The position numbers and the translations under genes were made by a program. DNA of 64,000 nt, taken from contig DHQL01000010.1 of NCBI GenBank assembly GCA_002408085.1, forward strand, positions 1 through 64,000. The letters run 5' to 3'. Shown piece by piece: positions 51,079 to 60,700 of the stretch (its first letter is position 1; each line of letters opens with the position of its first letter). This stretch comes from Spirochaeta sp. UBA5339. GTDB taxonomy: Bacteria > Spirochaetota > Spirochaetia > DSM-2461. The notes beneath the pieces are model-generated. The model saw only the letters and a list, made by a program, of their open reading frames with translations. It was not told where the DNA came from and made no database searches.

Positions 51079-52016
51079 AGGCTCTCCTTCCTGACAGCCG
51101 GATCACTCAGACTCTGAATGATATCGGTCACAAGGTTTGAAAATACAAAAAAGACGGCTGTCAGCAATATGTACGCCTGTATTACAGGATAGTCTCTGTT
51201 AAAGATAGCCGTAACACAGAGGCGGCCGATTCCGGGCCAGGCGAATATGTTCTCTACAATAAAGGTTCCCGAAAGAAGCTGCGGGATACTCATACCGAAG
51301 GCAGTAATACAGGAGTGCAGCGAGTTTCTGAAGGCATGATGTACCAGCACGACCGGTTTCCTCAGTCCCCTGGCATTGGCGTAGAGTATATAATCCCGGG
51401 AGAGGTTCTCAATCATACTGCTCCGGATCAGCCTGATATAGGTAGAGATATGTGTCAGAGTAATTGTTGCAGCCGGTAGTATCAGATGGCTGATCCCGCC
51501 CCTTCCGCTGGTTGGCAGAAGGTCCAGATAGACACTGAAAAACCACATCAGGAGCAGCCCCACCCAGTACAGGGGCATGGCAGAGGCTGTAAAAACAAAA
51601 TAGCGGATTCCCCTGTCAAACCAGCTGTCCTTGAAGACTGCGCAGAAAAACCCGAGGGGCATACTGAGAACAAGTGTCAGAAGAAACGAGAATACTCCAA
51701 GCTGCACAGTCGCCGGCAGACTCCGTGCAATCTCCCCTGCGACAGAGAGAGTGGGATTGGTATAACTTACCCCGAAATCCAGTCGGACCACCCTTCCCAA
51801 CCAGTGAAGATAACGCTGTAAGAAGGGCTTATCCAGTCCCATCTCCGTCTGGATTTCTGCAATAATCTGTTCGGTAATAACCGGTGTTTTCCTTACCCTG
51901 AGAGCCACTTCCGCCGGATCCGAAGGGATCAGATTCACCAGTATAAAACTCAGGAAGCTGATGCCGATCAGAAGGGGTATTACCCCCAGCACCCTCTTGA
52001 TTACATAGCTCCTCAT
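51075..52016 (-). CDS. nikB: Nickel ABC transporter permease NikB
   Basis: A 313-residue permease of the OppB/NikB class: MRSYVIKRVLGVIPLLIGISFLSFILVNLIPSDPAE at the start in family style, then SLPATVQLGVFSFLL and the YANARGLRKPVVLVHHAFRNS loop facing the ATPase. Six hydrophobic segments. ATGA overlaps with nikA and nikC. Confidence 0.87.
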   Translation of the reverse strand: MRSYVIKRVLGVIPLLIGISFLSFILVNLIPSDPAEVALRVRKTPVITEQIIAEIQTEMGLDKPFLQRYLHWLGRVVRLDFGVSYTNPTLSVAGEIARSLPATVQLGVFSFLLTLVLSMPLGFFCAVFKDSWFDRGIRYFVFTASAMPLYWVGLLLMWFFSVYLDLLPTSGRGGISHLILPAATITLTHISTYIRLIRSSMIENLSRDYILYANARGLRKPVVLVHHAFRNSLHSCITAFGMSIPQLLSGTFIVENIFAWPGIGRLCVTAIFNRDYPVIQAYILLTAVFFVFSNLVTDIIQSLSDPAVRKESL

Positions 52017-53611
52017 GGTTCGGAAAAATACATCTCCTTAAAGGGTATGGCATACTCATCAGGTTTAAAAGAAACCCCTTTCAGAGTACTTCTATGGATT
52101 GCCTTATTGGTCTCATAGGTCAGAGGAAGATAGAGAGCCTGAGTGTGAAGCCTTCCCAGAACATCCCTGTAAAGCTCCTCTCTCACAACATCATCCGGAT
52201 GACTCAGAATTCTGTTAATTCCCTGATGGATCAACTCCATATCATCCAGTCCCAACTGAGCGGCATAGTCCCCGTGAGTCATCTGACGCATGGAGGAGAG
52301 GGAAAAAAGGGGATCGTAGGGCATCCCCCAGGCAATATTGAAGACAAGATCAAAATCTCCGGTTTTCAAATGATCCTGGTAGGACTGCTCCTCCTCTCCT
52401 GCTATCCTGATATCCATTCCAATCTGCCGAAGCTCACCCTGCAGGAACTCCGCAATGACCCTGTCGGTCACACGTCCCTGGTTATAGAAAAGAAGAAGGT
52501 TCAGAGATTCTCCGTTCTTCACCCGGATTCCATCACTTCCGGGAATCCAACCGGCATCATCTAGAAGACTCCCTGCAAGATCTTTGTCATGATGAAACGG
52601 CTTAAGAGGAATATCATGCTGAAAGATTGTGGGGGAGTAGAGGGTATGGGCCGGAGGTTCCATGCCCGTGAAGATCCCCTGAGAAATAGTCTGAACATCA
52701 GCGGCATGCTGAAGGGCCAGGCGTACATTTATATCCGAGAGAATCGGGTGGTCTGTGTTCATCAGAATGTGCCGGGTCGAGGTGGGGCTGGAGGAAAGTA
52801 CTGAGAACCCGTCTCTTCCCTGAAAGAGCTGAATCGTCTCGGCATCAATCATATGTTTCCCGTAGATCAGATCGACCTCTCCCCGCTGAAGGGCCATGAT
52901 CCTGGTCTGATTATCGGGCATAACACGCACCAGCACCGATTCGATGGCAGGCTTCTCTCCCCGATAGTAGGGATTCATCTCAAAGAGTGCATAATCATGG
53001 GGCATATAATCACTAAGCACATAGGGTCCGGTTCCTGTATAGCTGTTTACCCCTCTATGTGTTGAACCATCCTTCATGGCCGCCCAGCTTGTGATGGCAA
53101 AGGGGCGGATAAAAGACAGCTCTGTGAGAAAGGGATAATAGGATTCAGTCAGCTCAACCTGAACAACAAGGTCTGCCGGGGTCCGGATCTCCGAGATCAG
53201 ATCAACTGAGCCCAGCCAGCTGTGTATGCCTTTGTTTTCAAGAACTGCTTCAATGTTTGCCTTTACAAGAGGGGCATCCAGCTCACTTCCATCTGAGAAG
53301 AGTACTCCCTCCCTGAGCTGAAAGGTATATGTAAGCCCGTCTTCGCTGATCTCCCAGCTATCTGCAAGAGAGGGCTCAATTCCCGACTCTGTCAGCTGTA
53401 CAAGAGAGTCATAGATAATATTCTGTGCGAACATCTCCCCCGAATAGAGATGAGGATTGAGATCACCGATGTCCTGAAAGTGGACATAGACCAGCTGATC
53501 TCTATTTTCCGCTGTTGGGCGGCTTTCCCCTCCCCTGCAGCTCAAAAGGAGTGCAGAAAGAATCAGGGCAGCAGACAGAAACCGTGTATTCCATAAAAGA
53601 GTTCTTTTCAA
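52013..53611 (-). CDS. nikA: Nickel-binding lipoprotein NikA
   Basis: About 532 residues, the extracytoplasmic binding protein. Signal peptide starts MKRTLLWNTRFLSAALILSALLLSC with a lipobox cysteine. Several blocks match E. coli NikA closely: LNPHLYSGEMFAQNIIYDSLV, ESYYPFLTELSFIRPF, GTGPYVL, YYRGEKPAIESV, GEVDLIYG, WGMPYDPLFSLSSMR, and LHTQALYLPLTY. This is closer than to peptide-binding DppA/OppA. E. coli NikA is periplasmic and not lipidated, so the lipid anchor is a difference. The frame is open from a TTG at 53635, but the TTG at 53609-53611 has AAGGAT 6-7 nt upstream and starts the signal peptide. No NikR-type dyad was seen upstream. Confidence 0.88.
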   Translation of the reverse strand: MKRTLLWNTRFLSAALILSALLLSCRGGESRPTAENRDQLVYVHFQDIGDLNPHLYSGEMFAQNIIYDSLVQLTESGIEPSLADSWEISEDGLTYTFQLREGVLFSDGSELDAPLVKANIEAVLENKGIHSWLGSVDLISEIRTPADLVVQVELTESYYPFLTELSFIRPFAITSWAAMKDGSTHRGVNSYTGTGPYVLSDYMPHDYALFEMNPYYRGEKPAIESVLVRVMPDNQTRIMALQRGEVDLIYGKHMIDAETIQLFQGRDGFSVLSSSPTSTRHILMNTDHPILSDINVRLALQHAADVQTISQGIFTGMEPPAHTLYSPTIFQHDIPLKPFHHDKDLAGSLLDDAGWIPGSDGIRVKNGESLNLLLFYNQGRVTDRVIAEFLQGELRQIGMDIRIAGEEEQSYQDHLKTGDFDLVFNIAWGMPYDPLFSLSSMRQMTHGDYAAQLGLDDMELIHQGINRILSHPDDVVREELYRDVLGRLHTQALYLPLTYETNKAIHRSTLKGVSFKPDEYAIPFKEMYFSEP

Positions 53612-53778
53612 AATCAGATCCTTGATATTAGTCAAAAAGAATTCCAGTAATTCTTTCCCTTTGTTTTATTTAAAGGAGTAATAATAATGCACTGACCAGA
53701 TTTGAGAATGAGATATTGGGTAATAGATCATTGGTTTTCTATGGGGATATTATGGAGACTGGTATCAAATCGAGGCTC

Positions 53779-54729
53779 CTATTGAGCGTTTCGGACCAGA
53801 CGGATTCCTGTCATGGAGATACCTCTAGGAGGATAGGACCCTCTTCTGGCTACATTTCTGGGACCGGTATTCCAAGCTGCACCTCTTCGAACTTTCAAAT
53901 CATACCCGTATATTGACTTCTCTTTAATATCCTGAAAGAGGTCAACCGATGGATTCTCAGCAGGAAGCCATTCATACATGACTTCATCATACCAGTCCCA
54001 GCACCACTCACTGGCATTGCCCCCCAGATCATAGATTCCCAGTTCATTGGGTTTGTACTGTCCGACGGGATAGGAGCTCTTATACTCGTTGCCGAACCGC
54101 CCGATTTCGGCAGGATCATTGCTTCCTGGATAGAGAAACCCTTCCGATTTCTCTCCGCCCCGGGCGGCGTACTCCCACTCAGCATCCGTGGGCAGGCGGT
54201 ACCCCTCGGCCCCCTTGTCCCAGTGAACAGAGATCTCCGTAAACTCACCTTCAGGCAGTCTGTCAATTCTATAGGCAGGTGCAAGACCGTCCTTCCTGCT
54301 GGCCCAGTTGCAGTAGACTACGGCGTAGTACCAGTTCAGTCCCTGTGCCGGACAGGTCTCGGATGGAACAATGTTATAGAAGGGTCCATACCCGTCCTGC
54401 CCCTCCCAGTCCCAGGTAAACTCAAGACCCGTATCACCGAGGAACTCTTTCCACTCTGCAACGGTCACCAGGTACAGGGACATATAGAAGGAGGAGAGCT
54501 TCACCTGACGGGGCTGGTTTGATTCAACTGTTTTATCCCCCATGGAAAACACGCCCCCCTCAACCAGAATCATTGGAGGGTTCAGGGCACCATCTGAAAC
54601 AGGAAAAAGTTCAGACTCTTTAACCGGGTCATTCACGATAGTATCAGCAGGCTCACTAATGACCGGGTCTTTTCTATCGAGGCAGGAGAGCAGTAACAAT
54701 ACAACGGCAAATAAGCACTTTGATTTCAT
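53779..54729 (-). CDS. Lipoprotein with formylglycine-generating-enzyme-like (SUMF1) domain
   Basis: About 316 residues. Signal peptide MKSKCLFAVVLLLLSC ends in a lipobox. From about residue 50 to the end runs an FGE-sulfatase fold: MILVEGGVFSMGD, SSFYMSLYLVTVAEWKEF, GLNWYYAVVYCNWAS, GYRLPTDAEWEYAARGG, GNASEWCWDWYDE and RRGAAWNT. The paired catalytic cysteines of true FGE are not evident, so the domain may bind ligand or partner protein instead. The giant protein gene ends at 54741 with TGATGG, so an ATG at 54741 overlaps its stop by 1 nt; ATG 54729 has GGAAGG upstream and is preferred. Co-transcription with the giant gene is near certain. Confidence 0.87.
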   Translation of the reverse strand: MKSKCLFAVVLLLLSCLDRKDPVISEPADTIVNDPVKESELFPVSDGALNPPMILVEGGVFSMGDKTVESNQPRQVKLSSFYMSLYLVTVAEWKEFLGDTGLEFTWDWEGQDGYGPFYNIVPSETCPAQGLNWYYAVVYCNWASRKDGLAPAYRIDRLPEGEFTEISVHWDKGAEGYRLPTDAEWEYAARGGEKSEGFLYPGSNDPAEIGRFGNEYKSSYPVGQYKPNELGIYDLGGNASEWCWDWYDEVMYEWLPAENPSVDLFQDIKEKSIYGYDLKVRRGAAWNTGPRNVARRGSYPPRGISMTGIRLVRNAQ

Positions 54730-54740
54730 ATTACCTTCCA

Positions 54741-57700
54741 TCAGTACTTCGAAGTGAAACTGTAATACTCCGTACTATATAAATCCTTATCTTTCCACCA
54801 TCTGTCTTCCTGAAATGATGTAAAGGGATCATCCTGCACTCCTGCTGACCAGCTGGCAAAATGCATCCTCTCCTTATCGTCAACATGAACAAATTTCTGC
54901 ACAAAGGATTCTATGCCGGCAGCCTGCAGTTCCTCAAAACTGTTATAGCTTCTTTTAAAAACAGGATAGTTATCCAATCCAAGCTTCTCAGCAATAACCG
55001 CATTCAATCCGTTATACGAGAGCACCTTACCCTCTTTGTCAAACATCTCTCCTCCGGCCTCCCTCAGGGCATCCAGCAGACCATTCTGATCCAGACTGAC
55101 ACCATATTCTGTCTGAAAATAGTTATTGGCAAATTCAGCTTCAGCAGTTAAAGCACAAGCCGAGTGCTCCGGAAGACCGAGGGCTTTTTCAACAATCTCC
55201 TGTGAAATATCAATGACTCCGTTCTGATGATACTTTTCCAGATAGGAGTAGTCATTTCTTCTGATGGCTTCATAAAGGGGATCTACATCGGAACCGTAGT
55301 CATATGCATCATCTCGTATAGCATGCCATTTGAGGGTATCGTCGTAATCGAGACCGGAGGCAACCATAACTCTGTTAACATCAGATTGATTCTGCCTGTC
55401 ATCACCTGACTGAAAGACGGATGCAATATCTGCAATCTGGCCGGACAGGGATCCCTTACGGACTCTGTTGATTGATAAAACTTCACCCGCTTCATTAGTA
55501 AAGATCAGGGTGTTTCTGTCACCATCTTCCAGGACTTTCTGAACCTTACCATCATTATTGAGGATTATCTTCCAGTAATCCGCTGAGCTGTCATAATTAT
55601 CTTCAATGTAATCTGTCAGATCCTGTCTGGATATGATTCCCTGATCATAGAGATTATAGGCGGTTGCTTCGGCATTGTTCAGGCTGTTTAAACTTTCCAT
55701 CCCGTACCTTTGCTGGAGAGCAGAAGAGATGGCCATATGGCCCAGTCCCGCATCGATGGTCTCCAGAATCTGCTCATTCTCCGTACCGGTGGTTCCATCC
55801 CGATAGGCCTCATGTCCCAGGAGAACTGCAAGATCCAGACGGCTCATGCCGTCTTTGTTCAAGTCTATGACTTTGATACCCGATCCGTCAACACTTGTTC
55901 GCCCTTGATGTTTCAGAGAATCATTTGTCTGCAGAACGGCCCGCCCCTCCATAATGTCATTGTAAAGAGCAGTTGTTTCATCAAAACCCGCGGAAACAAG
56001 GGTTCTCATCCCGGCTCTGAGATCTCTGTCTTCCACTGTCTGACTGATTTGGAGGCTCTCTGCGAAAACGGAAATCCCCAGGGCGGAAGAGTAGAGAGTG
56101 TTGATACTGACATCCGTTCCTCCGGTACCGAAATTAAAAAGACTACCCTCTTCTCCGATATTCATTTCAAGGAACCCGCTCCCCGACTTTCCAAGGTTCA
56201 TAACATTTAAAGTGGTCTCACCGGAGAGTGCATACTCCAGTCCAGAAGCAGTAAGTCCCCCTGCAAGGGAACTGAAACAGTTCGTATTGTCGGCCATATC
56301 ACCGTCAAAACCGTAGCTTCCCAGATTAAGGGTTTCGGTCACTACCGTACCTGCCAATGAGGTAACGAGGCCGGCCCCATAGTTATCCCAGGAAGTCATA
56401 CTGTCAAAAGTGTCCTGATTCCAACCATCTTCAAGATCCAGTGAATAAAGAGCGGCACTACCATAGCTTGAACCAGTATATGTCAAACCCTTGATGGCCA
56501 TATCAGAACCGACCTCAAGGATTCCAGCAGTGCCGGTGATCGTTTTATCGAGAATATCTCCGACCTGCCCGATTCCTGCAGAGAGGAGGCTGCTTCCCGC
56601 CTTTTTCAGAAAGCTGAGGGATGCTTCCCCAAAGTCTACCAGTCCTCTGCCTGCATCAATTAATGTAAACAGGGCATCATCTACCAGATTCAGCATCACA
56701 AGTCCGAAACCGGAAGTGAAAATCCCCGCCGTTACACTCAGACTGATGTCGGCAAGAGTCCTGACAGAGGGAGCTCCCAGAAAACCGTCTGATTCTCCAT
56801 CGTTGTCTGCATCATCGTCCCAGAGTTTCTGTCCATACCAGGGAGTATTGACCGAAGCGAGCCCCCTGTAGAGTCTGGCCTGCTGTACAAAGTACTTCTT
56901 AAAAATCTTTCCATACTCCCCTGCCCCCTTCTTTTTCACCTTTTCAGGATCATTTTCATCCATTTCCGGGACATAACCCAGATGAGTCTGAAAGAGACTG
57001 TCTTCGGGCAGAGCATTTTCATCCCCGGGATCTCCAAATAGCTTTGCCATATAGGCAGTCAGTTCATCCTGCATTAAGTCGACAGAAGCCTGGATCATAA
57101 ATCCGTCCATTACAGAAAGCCTTTCCTTTGTCAGGTTAATCCCGGGATTAAAGCCGGGAGCTTTGTAAAATGAGAACCCTTCAAGGCTTTGACGCTCTGT
57201 TTCATTTCCTCCCAGAAGAGAAGAATCTATGAGAACAGTTCTTGAGTAACTGTTCCCCTGTCTGACATATCCGGAATTGCTCAATTCATCATCAATACTT
57301 CTGTCCACCGATTCATTAGACTTTGCAAGCTGCTCTTCCACAGAACTGTCCATCTGACGGATAAGCTCCAACAGCTGTCCTGCACGGGACAAAGAGACTC
57401 CTTTAATGACACGGTTTTCAAGGGCCGTATTATTTTCCCTGATTTCCAGAAATGCGGATCTTCGATTCGGAAGCTGCAGAATTGAGGCAGAAGCAGGAAG
57501 GAATTCCGTTTCTCTTGAAGAGATCTGCTCTGCAGAGTCCAGCAGTCTGCTCAAGGTTTGTCCATTCAGAGCCTTATAGATCAGTGCCCCGGCGCTTTCT
57601 GTCTGCAGATTCAGATCAGAGACAAGACGGAAGTCCGAGGCTGAAATCAGACGGTCTGCATCCAGATCCCACTCTCTGGCAAAACCTTCCACACTGCTTG

Positions 57701-60700
57701 AAATAAGCAGATCGGTTCCCCTCTGTATCCACCGCTCCTTGTTCCGAAGAAACTCTGAATACCTGTCTTCCCAGAGACTGCTCTTTCCAATCATTTCCTG
57801 ACTGATTCTTCTCCGCCACTCTTTTCGTTCTGAAATCAGGTTGTTATAACTCAATGCCCACTGCCGCAGACCTTCCCTGTTCAGACCGGCAATAAGGGTC
57901 TGCCAGTACTCCTGTTCCCTGTAGAGACTGGACAGTCCATCTTTCAACTCATCGATCCGGTCTCCTGCAACCGCCGCCAGTCTGTTGTGAAAACTGCCGG
58001 CCAGTTCCCGCCCATAGGTTTCCAGAGTATAAAAGCTTTCAAACTCACCGGGATTCTCGGAACCGATTACAGTGGCAATACTCACTGCATCAACCTTATC
58101 CGGAGAATATGCATTTTCGAGATAACAGGATTGTGCAGCCTGAGTGAAAGCGTCATTATCCCAGTTATTCCCATGAAGAAGGCTCTCCATGGAAGCGGCA
58201 AGGGCCGACTTCTCCCGGGCAAGTTCGGTCCTACGCTCTGTAATGCTCCGGTTATTTGAGACAAATCCGGTTTCCAGCACTGTTTTCACTGCTTCCAGTA
58301 CTGCTGCTGGAGAGGATCTCTGATCATCCGAAAGGTCTTCAAATGCGGAGGTGATACAGTCACCCGGATCGCCGGAAATATCCACATTCCCAAGGGATGT
58401 TAACAGGGAAAAAAACTGGTCGGCTGTTTCAAGAGTCCCGGAACCAAGGGTTGTTTCCCGTTTTTCTATCCAATCGAGTTTTTCCAGGGCAGAACTTGCA
58501 GCGGCGGCGGATCTACTCAATTTTGATCTTTTTGAGATGCCATTATAGGCTGAGGCAGTTTCGGCAAGAGTTTCCCGCTTGTCTTTTATATCACGTCCCT
58601 TTTTCCGATAGCCTTTAAATAGTAGGCGCTTGAATTTATCCTGCTGTGTTTTTGCCTGACTGTCTATGTACTTCCAGGCTACCCTGGAGAGGTCCTTCTC
58701 CATAGCCGTCCGCATTTCACTGGTGGCCATTGCATCGGAATACATAAGCATCTTGTAAAAGGCGTAGAGATTTTTAAATTTCGGGTCCTTTCTCTTCCTT
58801 ATTGAGAATAAGCCGCAAGCCTCCGCCAGCCACTCCTCGCCGCTTATAAAAACCTTGCTGATTCCCTGATCTACAAGTGAATAATATGTCTTTTCAACAG
58901 TCTCATATTCTCCTCTGAGATACCTGTCCACGACTCCCTCATAACCGATTCTTACCGAAGTAAACAGTGTTCCGTCCGTATCAAGAAGGTCCTGATGCCG
59001 CGGGTCATTGAAAAGGTCTACCGTGTAAGTTGATCTGATTTTATCCCAGCTCATCCCTTCCATCTCACGGAGCTCATGATAATAGGTAAAGGAGAATGTC
59101 TTCAGAAGGTCCGCTGTACTGCCGTAGGAGGAGATTCCCTCGAACCAGAGAAGAAGATCCCTGGTAAATATCTCGGAGCTGTCAGACTGGCTGAAGTAAT
59201 TATTGATTGATCCGGCAAGGCTGCCGTTGTTCCAGCTGCTGAAGGAACTCATTCCCTGCTCCAGATATGATTGATCATAACAGTAACTCAGACCGTCCCT
59301 GAAAGAAAAATCTATCAAAGATTCACACTCTGCCTGCATGGTGTTTTCGGCAGAGCTCCGGTCATTACGAAGCTGAACCAGCTCTTCCGAAAGCTGCTGC
59401 TCCGTATAAACAATAATATTCAAGGCTGACAGAAGATCACCCTTCTCCCGGATTAACAGGGCAAGGGTCTCATCATCTTTCCCTCTGCCTCCGGCTGCAA
59501 GATCTTCCAGAATATTGAGAGCCTCCAGACTGTTGCTGTACTTCTCCCTGCGCTCCTCCAGTACTGTGTAGATGCTCATTTCACCAGGAGAGTAGACGCC
59601 CGAAGCATAATCCAGAATTTCCAGGGCCTCCTGACGGACATAGGCCGCATTCTGACAGGCAGAATAGAGGGTATCCAGCTCCTGTTGAGCCGCTATATAC
59701 TCAGCCTGAAGACCATCAAACTGCGACGCGGCTGTCCTGTAGGTCAGAAGAAGTTCTTCAACAGCTTTTTTCTTTTTCAGATAGACCTGAAGCTTCGGAT
59801 CAAGAATGTCCTCTTTATAAAGATCCCGACCCTCAATACAGAGTGCCATTCCTGCTTCAAGAGCCTCGATTTTCTCCTGATATCCATTTATGAGGTTTAC
59901 ATTTTCCAGGTAGACCTCATAGAGCTCATCAGAACTGCCGGCAGGCGGGTCAGGAGTTTCAGAAAAAACCAGAGAGAGTGCCGTATAAAGACTGTATTCA
60001 AGAAAATCCGCATCTCCGAAGAGACTCCCTGTCCCTCTGACAGTTTCCATGCGCTCGGAAAGGAGGGTCCTTGTATACTCCCTATCCAGGGAGTATCTGT
60101 ACTCTTCCAGCCGGATTAGCATTTGCTCCGGAGTAACTTCAGACAAGTCCTGCCAACCGGCTTCCCGGGCAATCATCAGAACCTCATCCCCCGTCATCCA
60201 GGCCGATAAATCATCCTCCGATTCCAGCAGAGCCGCCTTATCCAGAACAGCCTCGACCGCAGCCAGAGAATCCCCGGCATCCTGTCCATATTCAGAGGCT
60301 TCGGTAAACCTTACTGCACCATAGGCAATAAAAAGAGATTCCAGGGCTTCAGGGAGCAGGGCTTCCTGTACGAGAGGGGTCAGAAAGTTCAGAAACTCAT
60401 CAGCTCCTGAGAGAGCCTGAAGTTCGGATAGGAGGTTCTCAGAATCCCCTGAACAGAATTCCGCAAACTTCTCTTTCAGCTTATCCACACTACCGGAATA
60501 TCCGATATCAAGACGCCTTTCGTGCTCCAGGGCTGAGAGGTATTCTGAATAAATAAGAACTCGGCCGGGTTCCTCTCCCCCTGTCCAGCTCTCAACGGCT
60601 TCTCTGAGACCGGAAATGCTCCTCTCCAGAACCTCCATATCTTCACTGGAGTAAATGGATAGAGTACTCTCATACTCTTCCAGAGCCCTCTGGGCCTCCT

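Noticed and set aside
53676..53700. AAAGGAG followed by ATG-CAC-TGA, a two-codon ORF on the plus strand
   Set aside because: It leads only into the 3' end of a gene on the opposite strand, with no downstream plus-strand gene to regulate.
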